Source of the DNA: Pezicula radicicola
Taxonomy: Eukaryota; Ascomycota; Leotiomycetes; Helotiales; Dermateaceae
Direction of reading: 5' to 3'
NCBI GenBank assembly: GCA_003008705.1
Contig: PDUO01000052.1
Coordinates: 10,558 to 72,779, forward strand
DNA length: 62,222 nucleotides
Shown here: positions 1-10,713 of the stretch, one piece after another
How positions within the stretch are numbered: the stretch's first letter is position 1
How the letters are laid out: each line of letters starts with the position of its first letter
The notes under the pieces: generated by a model
The model's database searches: none
What the model saw: the letters and a program-made list of their open reading frames with translations, nothing else
What the model was told of the DNA's origin: nothing
Made by a program: the position numbers and the translations under genes

Positions 1-640
1 TTTATAGCTTAACTAGTTTATAGCTTAGTTACTTTTATTACTTAGATAATTATTTACTCTAAATATAATATTAATATAAACTCTGTCCTCTACGCATCTT
101 CTCTTCTTCCTGTATAACATGAACCCCTGTATATACAAGTCTACCTAGGTTATCTAAGCTTAAGAGCAACGAATACTAAAACTATAAGAATAAGTATAAA
201 TAATTATAATATACCTCTAACTTTGAATTTCATAATTCTAAGAATAAGGTTGGAATCGCTATATATAGTTTACTATTTCTTGATATTTATAGCTTCTTAT
301 ATAACCTCCTTCCTACTTATTTTCATAAACCAACCTAGCCCTGAAAATAAACCAACCCAGCCCCTATGTCTTGTGACCGCCTTATTCTACCACCACTAAA
401 ATTAAATCAACCCAGCCCTGGGTTGGTTAAGTAATAAGAGATAGGACAGACTACCTCATCATTTATACATCTCTCAACCCTTTATTCGGTATAAACATGT
501 CTTAGCTTTCAGTCGAGCTTTTAGACACCATTAAATAGTAAAACACCCATCCGTTGTCGGCTACATGGGCTAGCACCAAGAGCATCCTTAGATCCTTTTT
601 GAGTAATACAACTCAAGAAGCAGAACATCCATAAGGATCA
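1..640. other. AT-rich leader without a recognisable gene
   Basis: No supportable coding region. The sequence is AT-rich and rich in TA and CTAG words like the other RIP-affected tracts. A small repeat family with the core CCAACCCAGCCC lies at 329-428 and is listed separately. The stretch from 430 to 640 could hold a lost 5' end of the MYND-type pseudogene that becomes readable near 661, but I cannot read protein there. Confidence 0.5.
329..428. repeat. Short repeated motif ACCAACCCAGCCC with hairpin
   Basis: Three copies of ACCAACCyAGCCC occur within 100 bp (about 329, 351 and 407). The third is followed at once by its inverse, so 408-428 reads TCAACCCAGCCCTGGGTTGG and can form a hairpin with AACCCA/TGGGTT arms. 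This may be the terminus of a small transposable element; no partner end was found in the window. Confidence 0.45.
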
Positions 641-660
641 CGATGTTAGGAGCTACAGCT

Positions 661-3600
661 ATGAACCTCAGATATTTCTTCTATCCTATCGGTAATACTC
701 CAGCCGTCAATGTCCTTCAGGACCGCTTTCGTTCAGTAAATGGAGCAACAGATGATGGGCCAGTGAAGGTACTGTTTCTAGCTTATGGAGATCCGAGAAA
801 CCTACTCTTTTCTCTTTAGTGTGAAAGTAACACTGGTATAACCTATACCAAATGTAGAGATAGTATTGTTTCTGATGTATACCATAGACGAGTAGACCAA
901 ATGGGAATTCACCTACTACGACATCGATACGGCGGTCCTTGGTGAGTTCTTTACTATCTAGGAACTTGGCTACGCTTTTGTATCATACTTACAATACCTG
1001 TAGCCCGTAACATCATTCTTATTTCACTTATCATCGATGAGGCCTCTCTCACATTAATATGGAATATATTCTATCATCTCTATATCCCTGATACCGACAT
1101 TACTCTTCTATAAGCCCAGGCTGAAAAGCTACTACTTCAATCCGACTCCATAAATAGATGGACATCATCCGTATATGGGAAAGCAATCAGCTTCTTAGAT
1201 CAAGACACCTTGTACCGGCTTCGCGGGTTATAGGCGAAGTATACTGCGACTACAGCTCTCAATATCGATGCAAGGAAGTACTTCGAGGTAACTATACGAA
1301 GGGAAATCAAGAAGATATATGATAGATCCTAAGAGAACTCTCTAAATGTTCATGGCCTCCGCTTAGCAGGACTAAATTAGACTAGTACTATAGAAATCAT
1401 TTCTTCTTGTTTCAGCCGGTTCTAGGAGACTAGCGTTGTTGCTGGTAATCTATAAGATTTACAAGAGCTTAACTCAAGCTAAGGAGGACGTGTCAACCCT
1501 ATGTTTACTATATCCTCGTCGTCGACCGAAGACTTTATTGTTTATTACGGGTCTGAACCTCTGCTTGGATTTCACCTTACAACCGCTTTTGATGGTGAGA
1601 TCTCTTTAAAGCTGGAGTAAATAAATATTATTGTCTAGGTTATGAAATTATAATTTCGAGAGTGGTACAAGGCTCTCTAGGCTTAGGTAAAGTTATGGAC
1701 TATCGAGATTAAAATTTTCTAGGGCGACGCTTTATATTTCTACTATGAGCTATAAGCCGTCTGCGATCCTGTAAAATATTCAACAATGTTAGTTAGAATA
1801 TATCGAGGCCCTTGGCTATTAACTAGAATGTATTTTAATAGTCTGGAGTCCTATACTACGAAGGTTGCTTACGATGTCATCGATACGTCCAACCTTATTG
1901 ATCACGTCGGGATACTTAATACCTTACCTACAGTGGCGCTACTCTTGTCTCGAAGGTCGACGTCGGTACTATTTACGGATAGTCTATTGCAAGTGGCTGA
2001 GGATTATGTAGTAACCTTACCGACTCTACTCTGTTCAGATGTTACAATGATATCGCTATTACTAGGACTTGTGCCTACTAGGCACCTCGTCGGATATACT
2101 ATAGATGCCGTGGGGACAGAAGCTGTTACAAGACTTGTGTTTCCGGGTGTGTCCGGACGACAGAGCTAGTACTACCTGTGTATTGTCTGGAAACTTCTAA
2201 ACTTTGGTGATCGCCTCGAAGAAATGGCTCCAGAGCCGCTCGAGTGGGAAATTCGATCTAGTCCAGAGGAGCTTTCTTAGTACTTCTTCAAACTCTATCT
2301 TGCTATGTTCAGCCATGAGGATCTAAGCTCAAGTATGACAACTATGCTGCGTCGGACAATTTCGCCACTGGCTGTGGATCTGCGCTATTATAACCGGTTG
2401 AGCTTTGTCCTTCTCCTCTACATGGTAAAGAGTTGTATTTAAACTGATTGGCCCCGACTGATAACGTCACTTCTAGATAGGGTAGAGTCTGATAGACAGT
2501 TGCTTATTGGCAGTAATTCTGTCCAGGCGTTGTACGTCTTACTTCACCTCTTTGGTCTATTCTATACAGAAGTCCTTTAACGCCCTCCTCGCGAGATTGG
2601 TACGACACCCTACGGACGACCCAGGCCGCTATCCGCCGATCTAGGTCTATTAGGACGAAGCGATGTTCCGTCCATAGTCTTCGTAGCTTTGACTATGCCT
2701 CGAGAAAAGCTTGAGGTGTTCACTAATCAAGACCGAAATACCGTTGGCACACCAGGACTTCATCTTAGATCACAAATATAGATCAAGGCTTCGATAACAG
2801 CTTCTTCGCCATTCAATACTTCTTCGGGAGGCTCCTCCCAGTGGTCAAAGATGACAGCATCTGTAATGTCCTTGCTAATAACCGTGGATGGGGAGGTATA
2901 GTAGACTTGATTATAACTTGTACTATACCTACATGGTCACTACTTCTCGGAACTAGAAGTAGTCTTAAGGTCGCCTTGATAGTCTCTAGCACCCCTGCTA
3001 CTTCTCAGTATATATATAAGCTAGGGCTCCGCATGATAGTCTTTGCTTCCGGAGTCGTTGACGATAAAGTGCGGTTTTTAAGAGAGCCACCAGGCGTACG
3101 TTTCGTTTCTCAGAGTAATGAACTCCAATCTCCACGAAACGCACGATTCATGTCTCAGAAGCTGTTTTGGATCCATTTCGACAAAAGCCATAAGCCACCA
3201 ACGATGGAAATACGGGTGTTCCCCAAAGCTTCCCAAGGTAACAAGAAACTATCAATCTTGTAGGTTTCGCCTTGTACTCTCAACGTCAATCGCCAGGGTT
3301 TCGATGATATACAGCTGGTATATCCATATCCAGTCAACAGGGACGAGGGAAAGACAAGGATCATATCTGAAGGATATATCGAGGTGACTGTCCCAGTTGC
3401 TACAGCGCTATCAAGAGGTGGATGCAATCATAATCCATTTCCGGTATACATTCAGGGCACCTAAACAGCTTCTATGTCTATTCCGTACATCAATATGAAC
3501 CAACAACCTATTATCCATGCTCTAGATAAGACCGACTGGATTCCACAGTTCTTTGGCTGGACTCTTAGTGGGAGAGAAAGGAGATTACATGAACAGAAAT

Positions 3601-4381
3601 AAATCACTAAACACATCCTCTCACGGCATGCTTCAACTCAAAAGCTCCATCAATGCTATATTTCAGAGTTTCCTTAGACTTAACCAGAGTTATAGTCAAA
3701 TGCAGCTGTTTCAGCTCTCATGCAAGCATAAAAATATAAGCTGCGATACGCTGATCTTTGCATCTACCCTTCGTCATAATCTCTCCCAGAAGTCAATTGT
3801 TCTCGATGCATACGTTGTCCCCTTAACGAAGCAACGAGTCTCGAAGATGGCGTCAAAACTTGTACACATAGTCAAGTCAGGTAAAGCCCTCAATATTGCT
3901 GTGACTTCCCGAGAGGAGGAGCTATTATGGAAACAGCTGCTTCCTGCACTCGTGGAGTGTTGCCGCGGGACGTGGCATCACGGTCAAGATTGAGAGTACC
4001 GTAAACAGGGGAAAATACCTCTATCCATAGTACATTGTAAGTCTACGATATACTTATATAGTGAATACTAAGACGTAAATGGGTTTCCTGGATATAAGGA
4101 TTAGGCGGACTTCAAACAGTATACAACACGCATTGGCATCATGCCCCTTTCCGCAGTGCCTTACATAGAACAACTCCTTACGGATAAGCAAAGGGACCAG
4201 ATTTCCCGGAAGATAGGTGATCTCTCTATGTCAGGCACAAGTGATGGTATTAGGTGTAGCCACTATGGGAAAACCTCAAACCGGCTTAAAAAAATGTGCC
4301 AGGTGCGGCAAGGTGAGCTACTGCAATCATGCTTGTCAGACGCGGGCATGGAAATCGCATAAAAAGGAATACAAGCAAAAG
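661..4381 (+). pseudogene. RIP-inactivated DUF4470 / MYND zinc-finger protein
   Basis: One degraded gene of about 1,200 codons. The N-terminal DUF4470-like region is readable near 680-1380: YPIGNTPAVNVLQD, then VKVLFLAYGDPRNLLFSL, then RNIILISLIIDEASLTLIWN. A middle section at 1786-2169 contains YDVIDTSNLIDHVGILN. Between 3155 and 3590 come EIRVFPKAS, VYPYPVNRDEGKTRIISEGY and WTLSGRERR, and in the next frame at 3553-3993 come CDTLIFASTLRHNL and LWKQLLPALVE. The C-terminus near 4280-4381 is a MYND finger, KKCARCGKVSYCNHACQ followed by WKSHKKEY; the expected last zinc-binding Cys is Tyr (TGC to TAC, a RIP-type change). Order and length match the fungal DUF4470-MYND family, whose biochemical role is poorly known. 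At least two frameshifts and many TAG/TAA stops make it non-functional. The exact start is uncertain. Confidence 0.85.
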
Positions 4382-4557
4382 TAAAGATAGTAATTGCCTC
4401 CAAGTTGGTGTGTCTGAAAGGAAACGCCGAGACATTTGTATTGGAGAGTACCTGTTATCCATATATTTTGCTACCAGTAATCGATTTTATTATTGCCTAT
4501 TTTAAACCATGTTTACAAAAATTAGTCACTTATGTCCCGAAATTTTCCGCAAGCCGT

Positions 4558-5215
4558 TACAGTAATATTCTTACATAACATCTATCCCTGGGTCGAGAGA
4601 CGCACGCCGTGACGAGAGAAAACATAGGTACTTTAGATTCGGGAGGCTCTAAGTTCATGAACGCCTTAAAATTTCGCATACTTTTTGGAACAATCATGTT
4701 GTGTACGCTTCCCGAACATTCCTGAACTAGTACTCGTAACTTCGAAAATTATAATCGCGTCGTCGCTGCGTTGCTGATTTGCGAAGTGCCTCTTTTCCTG
4801 GTGTAATCGGGCCCATCAACCCACACAACATCAACATCGGGCATATTTCACCTCATAAACTCATAAATCGGTTAGATCTGGTGTTCAAGTCACCCCACCA
4901 AAACAAGAACTCGTTGTCAGCCTTAGGTTCCTGGTCAATTTACTGTATTCGTAAAATTACGGTAAAAGGTAATTTAGCCTGTGGCTATCAAACCTTGCCG
5001 ACATTTCCCGCTTCCCCGACATACGAGTACTCCGAGAACGCCATAACCCACTCCCCGCACTGGTCGAAACGCCATTTTCGCCCATCTCCATCTGAGAAAC
5101 TTCTACCTATTGCGATATATTTGGCTGCCCCCTTCTGCATACCTTAATGGCTCTTTCCTATTCCACAAGAAATGATCCCTTCTACCCAATACAGTAATAT
5201 TGGAGTATTACTGTA
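4558..5215. mobile_element. Possible short TA-flanked TIR element (MITE-like)
   Basis: TACAGTAATATTC at 4558-4570 is matched by the inverse GAGTATTACTGTA at 5203-5215. If the outer TA pairs are target duplications, the element is a 654-bp CAGTAATA-ended insertion of Tc1/mariner style. The right end also forms a local hairpin (TACAGTAATA / TATTACTGTA, about 5190-5215). No transposase is visible inside and the longest open stretch (4779-5147) resembles nothing I know. A chance 13-bp inverted repeat cannot be excluded. Confidence 0.35.
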
Positions 5216-5399
5216 CAGAACATGCTCTACAGTATAAATTAATTAAATTAATCTATTTACTGCATCACACGACGGCAAATCGATCTCGCTCTCCGAACTC
5301 CTTCGACTTTCATGCGAATGGCAGGATCACACATTGTGAGGTTTGAAACTTACGAACCTCTCTCCGTTATCACATAACCAAAGTCGCATTTTCACACCA

Positions 5400-7202
5400 T
5401 CAAACAATAGTGAACTCCGTTTCCTCTAGAGTGCCTCGAGCAGCTTCGCCTTTCATCATTCCATCCACGAAACAATCTCCCACAAGCACATATGCGTTCC
5501 ATTCTCCCATCCGGCGCAGGAGGAATAGTGTCCTCGCCCGAGGAAATAACACCACCTCGTCTCCAGGAGCAGTATCCCATGGCGCTGCTCCAACCATGCC
5601 ATTATCCAAAGATACACCGATTCGGTCATGCTTCAAGTATAGACTCGGTGGCTTCGACATAGGTGTATCGTCGACTCGAACCCAGCAGGCTGATTCTTGC
5701 CAGGGAATTGCCACAAGAATGGCTTGAACTTTAGTCACTTGTACACCGATCAGTCTGAGAGTGTTGCCGACAATCCTCACAGGTTCTGGATTGGTCGTCT
5801 TCCATGATCCAGCTTTCAATCCCGTTGCCCGGAAAAGTGGCCTGTATTGTGCTGGTAAGCGCCAGTCCGGGACCCAGGACGGAAGTTCGGCGAGAGAGTA
5901 CAGCATATCTTTCCCCTTTGAAAGTCTAGGCCGGAAAGCGCCTGCACAGTGCAAGATGTCCATTGGGAAAGAAGACGCCATTACTGATTTGGCGAACCTA
6001 ATATATGTTTCGGGAGTAGAAATGGTGTAGTCAGCTGTAAACTTGATGGCTCCAGGGATTCGCCAGCCCTGACTGCCAACAGCCTTGGGTGTCGAGGGCT
6101 CGGTCTCAGTATCAGGCCACACATCGCTGGCAATACCAATGTAGGCAAAAATTCTATCGCGATCATCACTGCATTGGGCATGTTGGAATTTGAGGAGCAA
6201 TGACAACATGTTGAAATACTTGGCGCCTGATTCTTTCAAAGCACGGAAGTTGAGGATGGTTTCCGCTATATGCGGATCGATTTTGGCAAGTGATGATTTG
6301 TGCGGCTCATTCTCTAGCTCTTGCATGAGAAATTTCCAGCCTACTGTCAAGTTTTGCTTGGGGCTTGGTGGGAGGTGAGTTCGAACCTCATCAGCAGACA
6401 AAAGCTCCTGAACAACCTGCAATAATATCAGTGCGAGGTCCATGCAATCTAGCCAAACACTTACCCATCTTCGAGAGAACCAATTGCTTTCCAACCAGCT
6501 GGAAGTCGCAAATCGATCACTAAGGAACACATGGACAAGTCTGGCACGACGATAGATTTTTGCCATATGCCGCACCTGGTGGCCACGTTCTCTGAGATTA
6601 TTTTGATCGATGCAAATCGCGTCAATCCAAAGCGTAACAGTCCGGCGAAAGTAAGGTATCCTATTTTCTTCGTCCGCCACTCGATGTTGGGATCTTCGCA
6701 ATCTGACTAGAATGTCGTGCAATCGAGATGTGATGTTGAGGCAAGAAGTGGCGCCATTGCAGAAGAGGAGCTCGGTGAAATAGGGAGCGCCCCAGACATA
6801 CGAAACTGCCTCATATGTGTCGTATGCTGCGAGGTCCCGGAAGTGAACAGAGCTAATACTGCACTCTATTGGATCGGTCTCCTTTTCGTATGGTTCAAGT
6901 GTTAATAACCGTAATGAGACATCTGATCCGTCGTCAAGAGGAAGGGGATCATATTGATAAGGGACACAAGAAGCTTTCTTAAAATCCTCAGGTGTTTTCG
7001 ACGCTTTTGCTCTGGATGAAGATTCGTCGACTTTGCATGAACGTCCTAAGCGTTTATCTAAATTCTCGAGCTTGTTATGGTCAGGCAGCGGGAACTCTGG
7101 ACTTGGCAGCGGGATCTCTGGACTTTTAGACGGTTTGCGTTTTCCAAATCCGAAGATTTTCGAGGAAGACATATCAAAAGCTATGAAAGCAGTGGGATCC
7201 AC
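5400..7202 (-). CDS. HET-domain protein (heterokaryon-incompatibility type)
   Basis: Intact gene, 584 aa after splicing one intron. The HET domain spans about residues 128 to 260 with its hallmark blocks: YEAVSYVWG (131-138), LWIDAICIDQNN (191-202), the helix MAKIYRRARLVHVFL, and WFSRRW joined by the intron to VVQEL. The intron (6417-6464, GTAAGT...CAG) is 48 nt, in phase and stop-free, so unspliced mRNA would also stay open and give 600 aa. A second ATG at residue 11 (7172) is an alternative start. The N-terminal ~80 residues are basic and Ser/Pro-rich; the C-terminal half is the variable region usual for HET proteins. In this family HET domains trigger non-self cell death or immunity-like responses when activated. 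No RIP-type stops, in contrast to both flanks. No obvious partner gene of a het locus is adjacent. Confidence 0.9.
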   Translation of the reverse strand: MDPTAFIAFDMSSSKIFGFGKRKPSKSPEIPLPSPEFPLPDHNKLENLDKRLGRSCKVDESSSRAKASKTPEDFKKASCVPYQYDPLPLDDGSDVSLRLLTLEPYEKETDPIECSISSVHFRDLAAYDTYEAVSYVWGAPYFTELLFCNGATSCLNITSRLHDILVRLRRSQHRVADEENRIPYFRRTVTLWIDAICIDQNNLRERGHQVRHMAKIYRRARLVHVFLSDRFATSSWLESNWFSRRWVSVWLDCMDLALILLQVVQELLSADEVRTHLPPSPKQNLTVGWKFLMQELENEPHKSSLAKIDPHIAETILNFRALKESGAKYFNMLSLLLKFQHAQCSDDRDRIFAYIGIASDVWPDTETEPSTPKAVGSQGWRIPGAIKFTADYTISTPETYIRFAKSVMASSFPMDILHCAGAFRPRLSKGKDMLYSLAELPSWVPDWRLPAQYRPLFRATGLKAGSWKTTNPEPVRIVGNTLRLIGVQVTKVQAILVAIPWQESACWVRVDDTPMSKPPSLYLKHDRIGVSLDNGMVGAAPWDTAPGDEVVLFPRARTLFLLRRMGEWNAYVLVGDCFVDGMMKGEAARGTLEETEFTIV

Positions 7203-7850
7203 AAGAAGCCGTGAACGCTGTGAGCCCGACCCCGCGATGTTGCCGGCTTTGAAGAAGTGCTGTGGTCCCGCGAGTTATCCACAATCAGTTGAGCGATCCA
7301 AAGACGATTTCGAACTTATTCCAACGAAATAATTCAGGGTTTTGAGTTGGAATGATACGATACAAAGGAAAGCAACGGGTCGGGCAGTCGGGGTAGGGTC
7401 GTGACGGCAGCCGGCGTCAACAGGAAGCAAGAATATCGTGGTTCGGAATCTATTGCAAAGAGTAGAAAAAGTCAAGGTCAAAGTAAAGAAAGGAGTAGAA
7501 TATCCCTGGACGAAGTAGCCTTGCCTTTACCCATCGATCGAGAGAAATCTGTTGTAATTTTGTAGCGTCGACTGCAACCCCGCCCTTGCATTCAGCAGAG
7601 CTGAGCCACGACTACGCCTCACAGTAAGGTCCAGGCTTGCCAACCTCGTTGCACTTCAAAAAATGGGTTATAACTTAGCAACTTCAAAACCCACTTGTAG
7701 AAATTGAACTTAGAATATACAGTACGATGAACCTCCACGATTTTCAGCTCTGGTCTGCCAGGGAATCCGCTCCATAATCGCCGCCATCGGAGATCCCTAC
7801 GTCGCCTACTTCGACGAAGTGGCCGTCACCGATTTTCCTGTTCAGTCAGA
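7203..7850. promoter_or_regulatory. Upstream region of the HET gene
   Basis: About 650 bp with ordinary base composition and no supported gene. It must contain the HET promoter (minus strand) and, if the plus-strand ORF at 7851 is real, that gene's promoter too. No specific promoter element could be assigned. Confidence 0.3.
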
Positions 7851-8249
7851 GTGGAATGTCCGGTGCAAAGATATTCGAAGTCGAAGCGTCACGACGAGAC
7901 TGCGATGCCCTCCAAAGACCTCAATAGCAGTTCAGAGGATGATAGCGTGGCAGCGACTGCAAGCACGGCGGTTGACACGATGATATACGGCTACGGGACA
8001 GATCAAGCACAGACACGACAAGCAAGGTCGAGGGAAATTGAGGCCAACCTCGATTTCTATTGGCTTGGCTGTACGTTCATCCGACCATTATTATTACTGT
8101 GCCAAAAGATCAACGAAGACCAACAATTCCCATATAACGAAGCAGTCGCGAAGCTAGCGCGGGCTGCCTCCAACCAAATTCAACAGAAGGCCAATCCATT
8201 AGGTTTCGGTCTGTTATACAGCAGTCTCATCGTTCGCATCCTCCGCTAA
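7851..8249 (+). CDS. Hypothetical ORF ending inside a transposon terminal repeat
   Basis: Open frame of 132 aa, family not recognised. It is Ser-rich at the N-terminus and has a mixed helical-looking region in the second half (for example EAVAKLARAASNQIQQK). Its stop codon (TAA, 8247-8249) lies inside the left terminal repeat of the adjacent pogo/Fot1 element, so the last ten or so residues are transposon-derived. This suggests a host gene whose 3' part was displaced by the insertion. No continuation was recognised on the far side near 10.71 kb. It may equally be a chance ORF; codon use gives no clear verdict. Confidence 0.35.
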   Translation: MECPVQRYSKSKRHDETAMPSKDLNSSSEDDSVAATASTAVDTMIYGYGTDQAQTRQARSREIEANLDFYWLGCTFIRPLLLLCQKINEDQQFPYNEAVAKLARAASNQIQQKANPLGFGLLYSSLIVRILR

Positions 8250-9232
8250 TACATCCGCGCCTCTAGGGCTCTCCATAGTTCTGGCACAATGTCGTCTTCC
8301 ACAATGGGTGTTCCACTCATCTGCACCACTAAGGCTGTCGCTGTCTCTGTTAAGGGCGCTTTGCTTATCCGAGCCACTTTGATATTTGGCTCTGGTGTAT
8401 CTGCCTCTGGTAGAGCACTCTTGCGCTTCCGACCGCGCTTCGCCTTCACCGGAGAAGCTTTATCTACCCTCTGGCGTGGCGCTTCGACGCTTACGACTGC
8501 GTTTACCCTTACCTTTGGCTTCTTTGGCAGCGTCTTTTTCAGCACGCTTCACTCGTGCTTCCTCAAGGTCCTCATAGCTCATAACCTTCGCCTTCCCTAA
8601 TATTAACGACTTCGTTTTTCGTCGAAATTTAGCTTTGTCGTTAATTGTGGTCAAGAATCGAATTTAGTCATCCTGCAAAGCGCCCTTAGCAAGTGATGTC
8701 TGGCCGGCCTTGACGAGCTTCTGTACGTACCTCTGTAAGTTCCTTTTACTCGTGTCATTAAGTGTATAAGCATCTTGTTTAATAATTAGATTTTGCAGTG
8801 TTATTAGGGCCTCTGCTAACACTAGCGTCACAGGTGTTTGCGGTACTATGTCTTGCGAACAAGACCCTACATTTACTTTATCGACTCTCGAAATATCTAC
8901 GTTAGTCGGGGGCTTAGTCATATCTCTAAGTACCCTTTCTAGATTTAACAGGAATAAACCACTAGCAGCGAAACCAGCTTTAATGTTCTTCGGTGTAAAT
9001 ACTCTTTCCCTTGCAGGGCTGAAGAGAGTGGTGAAATACTGCTTGCCGATTGTATTTACCCCTCCTCGCTTAAGTCGATCGACCTAATCACGATAGGCTG
9101 TCTTTAGTAAGGTAAACACTACGACATTACAAGGCTGGAGCTTATGAGACGTGTACGAGGGTAGGCGACACAAGATAATGTTATTTTCGAAGTAAAACTC
9201 TAGGATTTCGAGCGTCTCGTGTGTTCCGAAGT

Positions 9233-9358
9233 AGTTGGATCCCTGATTACGTATGGCTGCCTAGCTAGGCAGCTACAGTCTATTATCTACATAAGAACAC
9301 CTAGACAGCCAGCTTCTACGATTAAGTATACTACTATCACTTCTTCTAATCTCCAACT
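9233..9358 (-). mobile_element. Small nested insertion, copy A (solo-LTR- or MITE-like)
   Basis: A 126-bp unit running from AGTTGGATCCCTGATTAC to ATCTCCAACT interrupts the transposase between the DGF and GTHE codons. It is the reverse complement of copy B over most of its length and carries about 30 extra bp, including the palindrome TGCCTAGCTAGGCA. Flanks read CGAAG on the left and TAAAG on the right, compatible with a 5-bp target duplication altered by two RIP-type transitions. Ends AGTTGGA/TCCAACT form a 7-bp terminal inverted repeat. Confidence 0.65.
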
Positions 9359-9591
9359 AAAGCCGTCGCAAATTAGTACCCGTGGTTTCTTGTTAGCTTG
9401 CTCTTGGGTTTGGGAATGAAAGACACGCTTGAGCCACTCGAGGCTGATCTTAGAGTCAGTATATCCAGATTCGGAAAACGTATAATGCCATCCAGGGGTG
9501 GGGAATGTAGTCTAGTTGCTTCGATGCGTGCTAGCTGGCCAAATTATCATAGGTTTGAGATGCCTGCCATCGGCACTGATACACTCGATCG

Positions 9592-9687
9592 AGTTGGAGA
9601 TTGGAAGAAGTGATAGTAGCATGCTTAATTGTAGAAGCTGGCTGTCTAGGTGTTCTTATATAGACAGTAGTAATCAGGGATCCAACT
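9592..9687 (+). mobile_element. Small nested insertion, copy B (solo-LTR- or MITE-like)
   Basis: A 96-bp unit from AGTTGGAGATTGGAAGAAG to AATCAGGGATCCAACT, flanked on both sides by GATCG, a perfect 5-bp target-site duplication. Conceptual removal of the unit plus one GATCG restores the transposase frame across TSVTAI and ECISA. It contains a TATA-like TTATATAGAC. A 5-bp duplication fits LTR elements, but the ends are not TG...CA, so solo LTR versus MITE is unresolved. Confidence 0.75.
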
Positions 9688-10713
9688 GATCGCAGTCACC
9701 GATGTCCGTTTGATACGCACACCTCTATGCTTTCGCCGGTCATCCTTAGCTACAAGGACCTTGACAGAGCCTGGTATAGACAGCATCACTCTAGTCTCGT
9801 CTATATTATAGACGTTCTCTGCCCGAACAGTAGAATCCTTTAATATCTTCCTAATTACCTTAAACTAGTGTATGACCTTCTTATATATATTCTTCTCGTA
9901 ATGATTCTAGTCTAATACACCGACTCTTCTTACCTAGAGTTCTAGATACCGGTTTTCTAGAGCCTTCGCCCAGTTCTTCCCTAGAGGCTTGAGTGGTCTG
10001 TCTACTCTGGATCGCTCGCGGGTGATACTAAAAGCTAACGAAGGGATAAACTTTATTTATATTAGCTGTCCAAGATCGGCCATTTATAGCATAAACTTAA
10101 CAACGACATCCTCTTCCTACGGTGTGAGGTACTGTTGGCTTTGAGCCTTCTCTTCTATTAAGCGTCGTCCGCAAGCACGATGATAGAGGGTAGAGCGAGT
10201 GACATAACTATGATCTACAAGGGCACGGTATGAATTCGGTACGTTAGTAGGAACGCCTTGTACAAGTGCTTGACTAGCCCTGTCCATCCTATTTATCGTG
10301 GTGGTATTGAGAAAGCAGGACGAACAGCACTCTTGGCTAGTGGACCGTTACTGCGCAGCGTCTATAGAATGTTCGAGAAGCTCGCTCCGATTCTACTTAC
10401 GTAATATATCTCAAGTTTAGTGGCTGGATAAATTTTAGCGAGTCCAGACCTGAATACAGTATATTGTACCTCGGCTATTTCACATTAGTAATTAAGTAGT
10501 GTTTGTACCCCTCTCCTTCTATGGTATAATACCTGTACTATATTATTCTCGCCTCTAAGGCTCTTCAAAAATTAAGGCCTTATTCTTTTATCATGAAACC
10601 TTTCTCTGATTACTTCGGACTTCCTAAAGTCCCTAACAACCGTGATTAAATAGGGGTGAACCACTGAAGCAGCGATTAGTGGAGTGATTAAAACGATCGA
10701 CAGCATCACCACC

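Larger units (their letters stand above)
8246..10287 (-). pseudogene. pogo/Fot1-type transposase, RIP-inactivated
   Basis: Reads from MDRASQALVQGVPTN at 10287 through a CENP-B/HTH-like N-terminal region (KFIPSLAFSITRERS), then the DDE_1 core: NIDETRVMLSIPGSVKVLV with RRKHRGVRIKRTSVTAI near 9700-9830, SSTHRSN, WHYTFSESGYTDSKISLEWL near 9400-9540, and FENNIILCRLPSYTSHKLQP near 9100-9200. The C-terminal tail contains KVMSYEDLEEARVKRAEK and a basic KRGRKRKS stretch, ending at EARMY. Several TAG/TAA stops, frameshifts and two nested insertions break it. The first acidic catalytic residue, in NIDET, is readable. The stop codon lies within the left terminal repeat, overlapping the stop of the convergent ORF at 7851. 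Confidence 0.85.
8219..10713 (-). mobile_element. RIP-degraded pogo/Fot1-like DNA transposon
   Basis: Left terminal repeat at about 8219-8250 (CAGCAGTCTCATCGTTCGCA...) pairs imperfectly with the right terminal repeat at about 10674-10713 (ATTAGTGGAG...AACGATCGACAGC); the differences include RIP-type transitions. The ends are approximate. The element carries a single minus-strand transposase remnant (listed separately) and two nested small insertions at 9233-9358 and 9592-9687. Length near 2.5 kb with nested copies, about 2.3 kb without, fits Fot1/pogo elements. Confidence 0.75.

Noticed and set aside
4779..5147. 122-codon plus-strand frame as a gene
   Set aside because: No recognisable domain, no intron signals, and it lies inside a possible short transposable element.
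5410..6378. Plus-strand frames opposite the HET gene
   Set aside because: Antisense shadows of an intact conserved reading frame.
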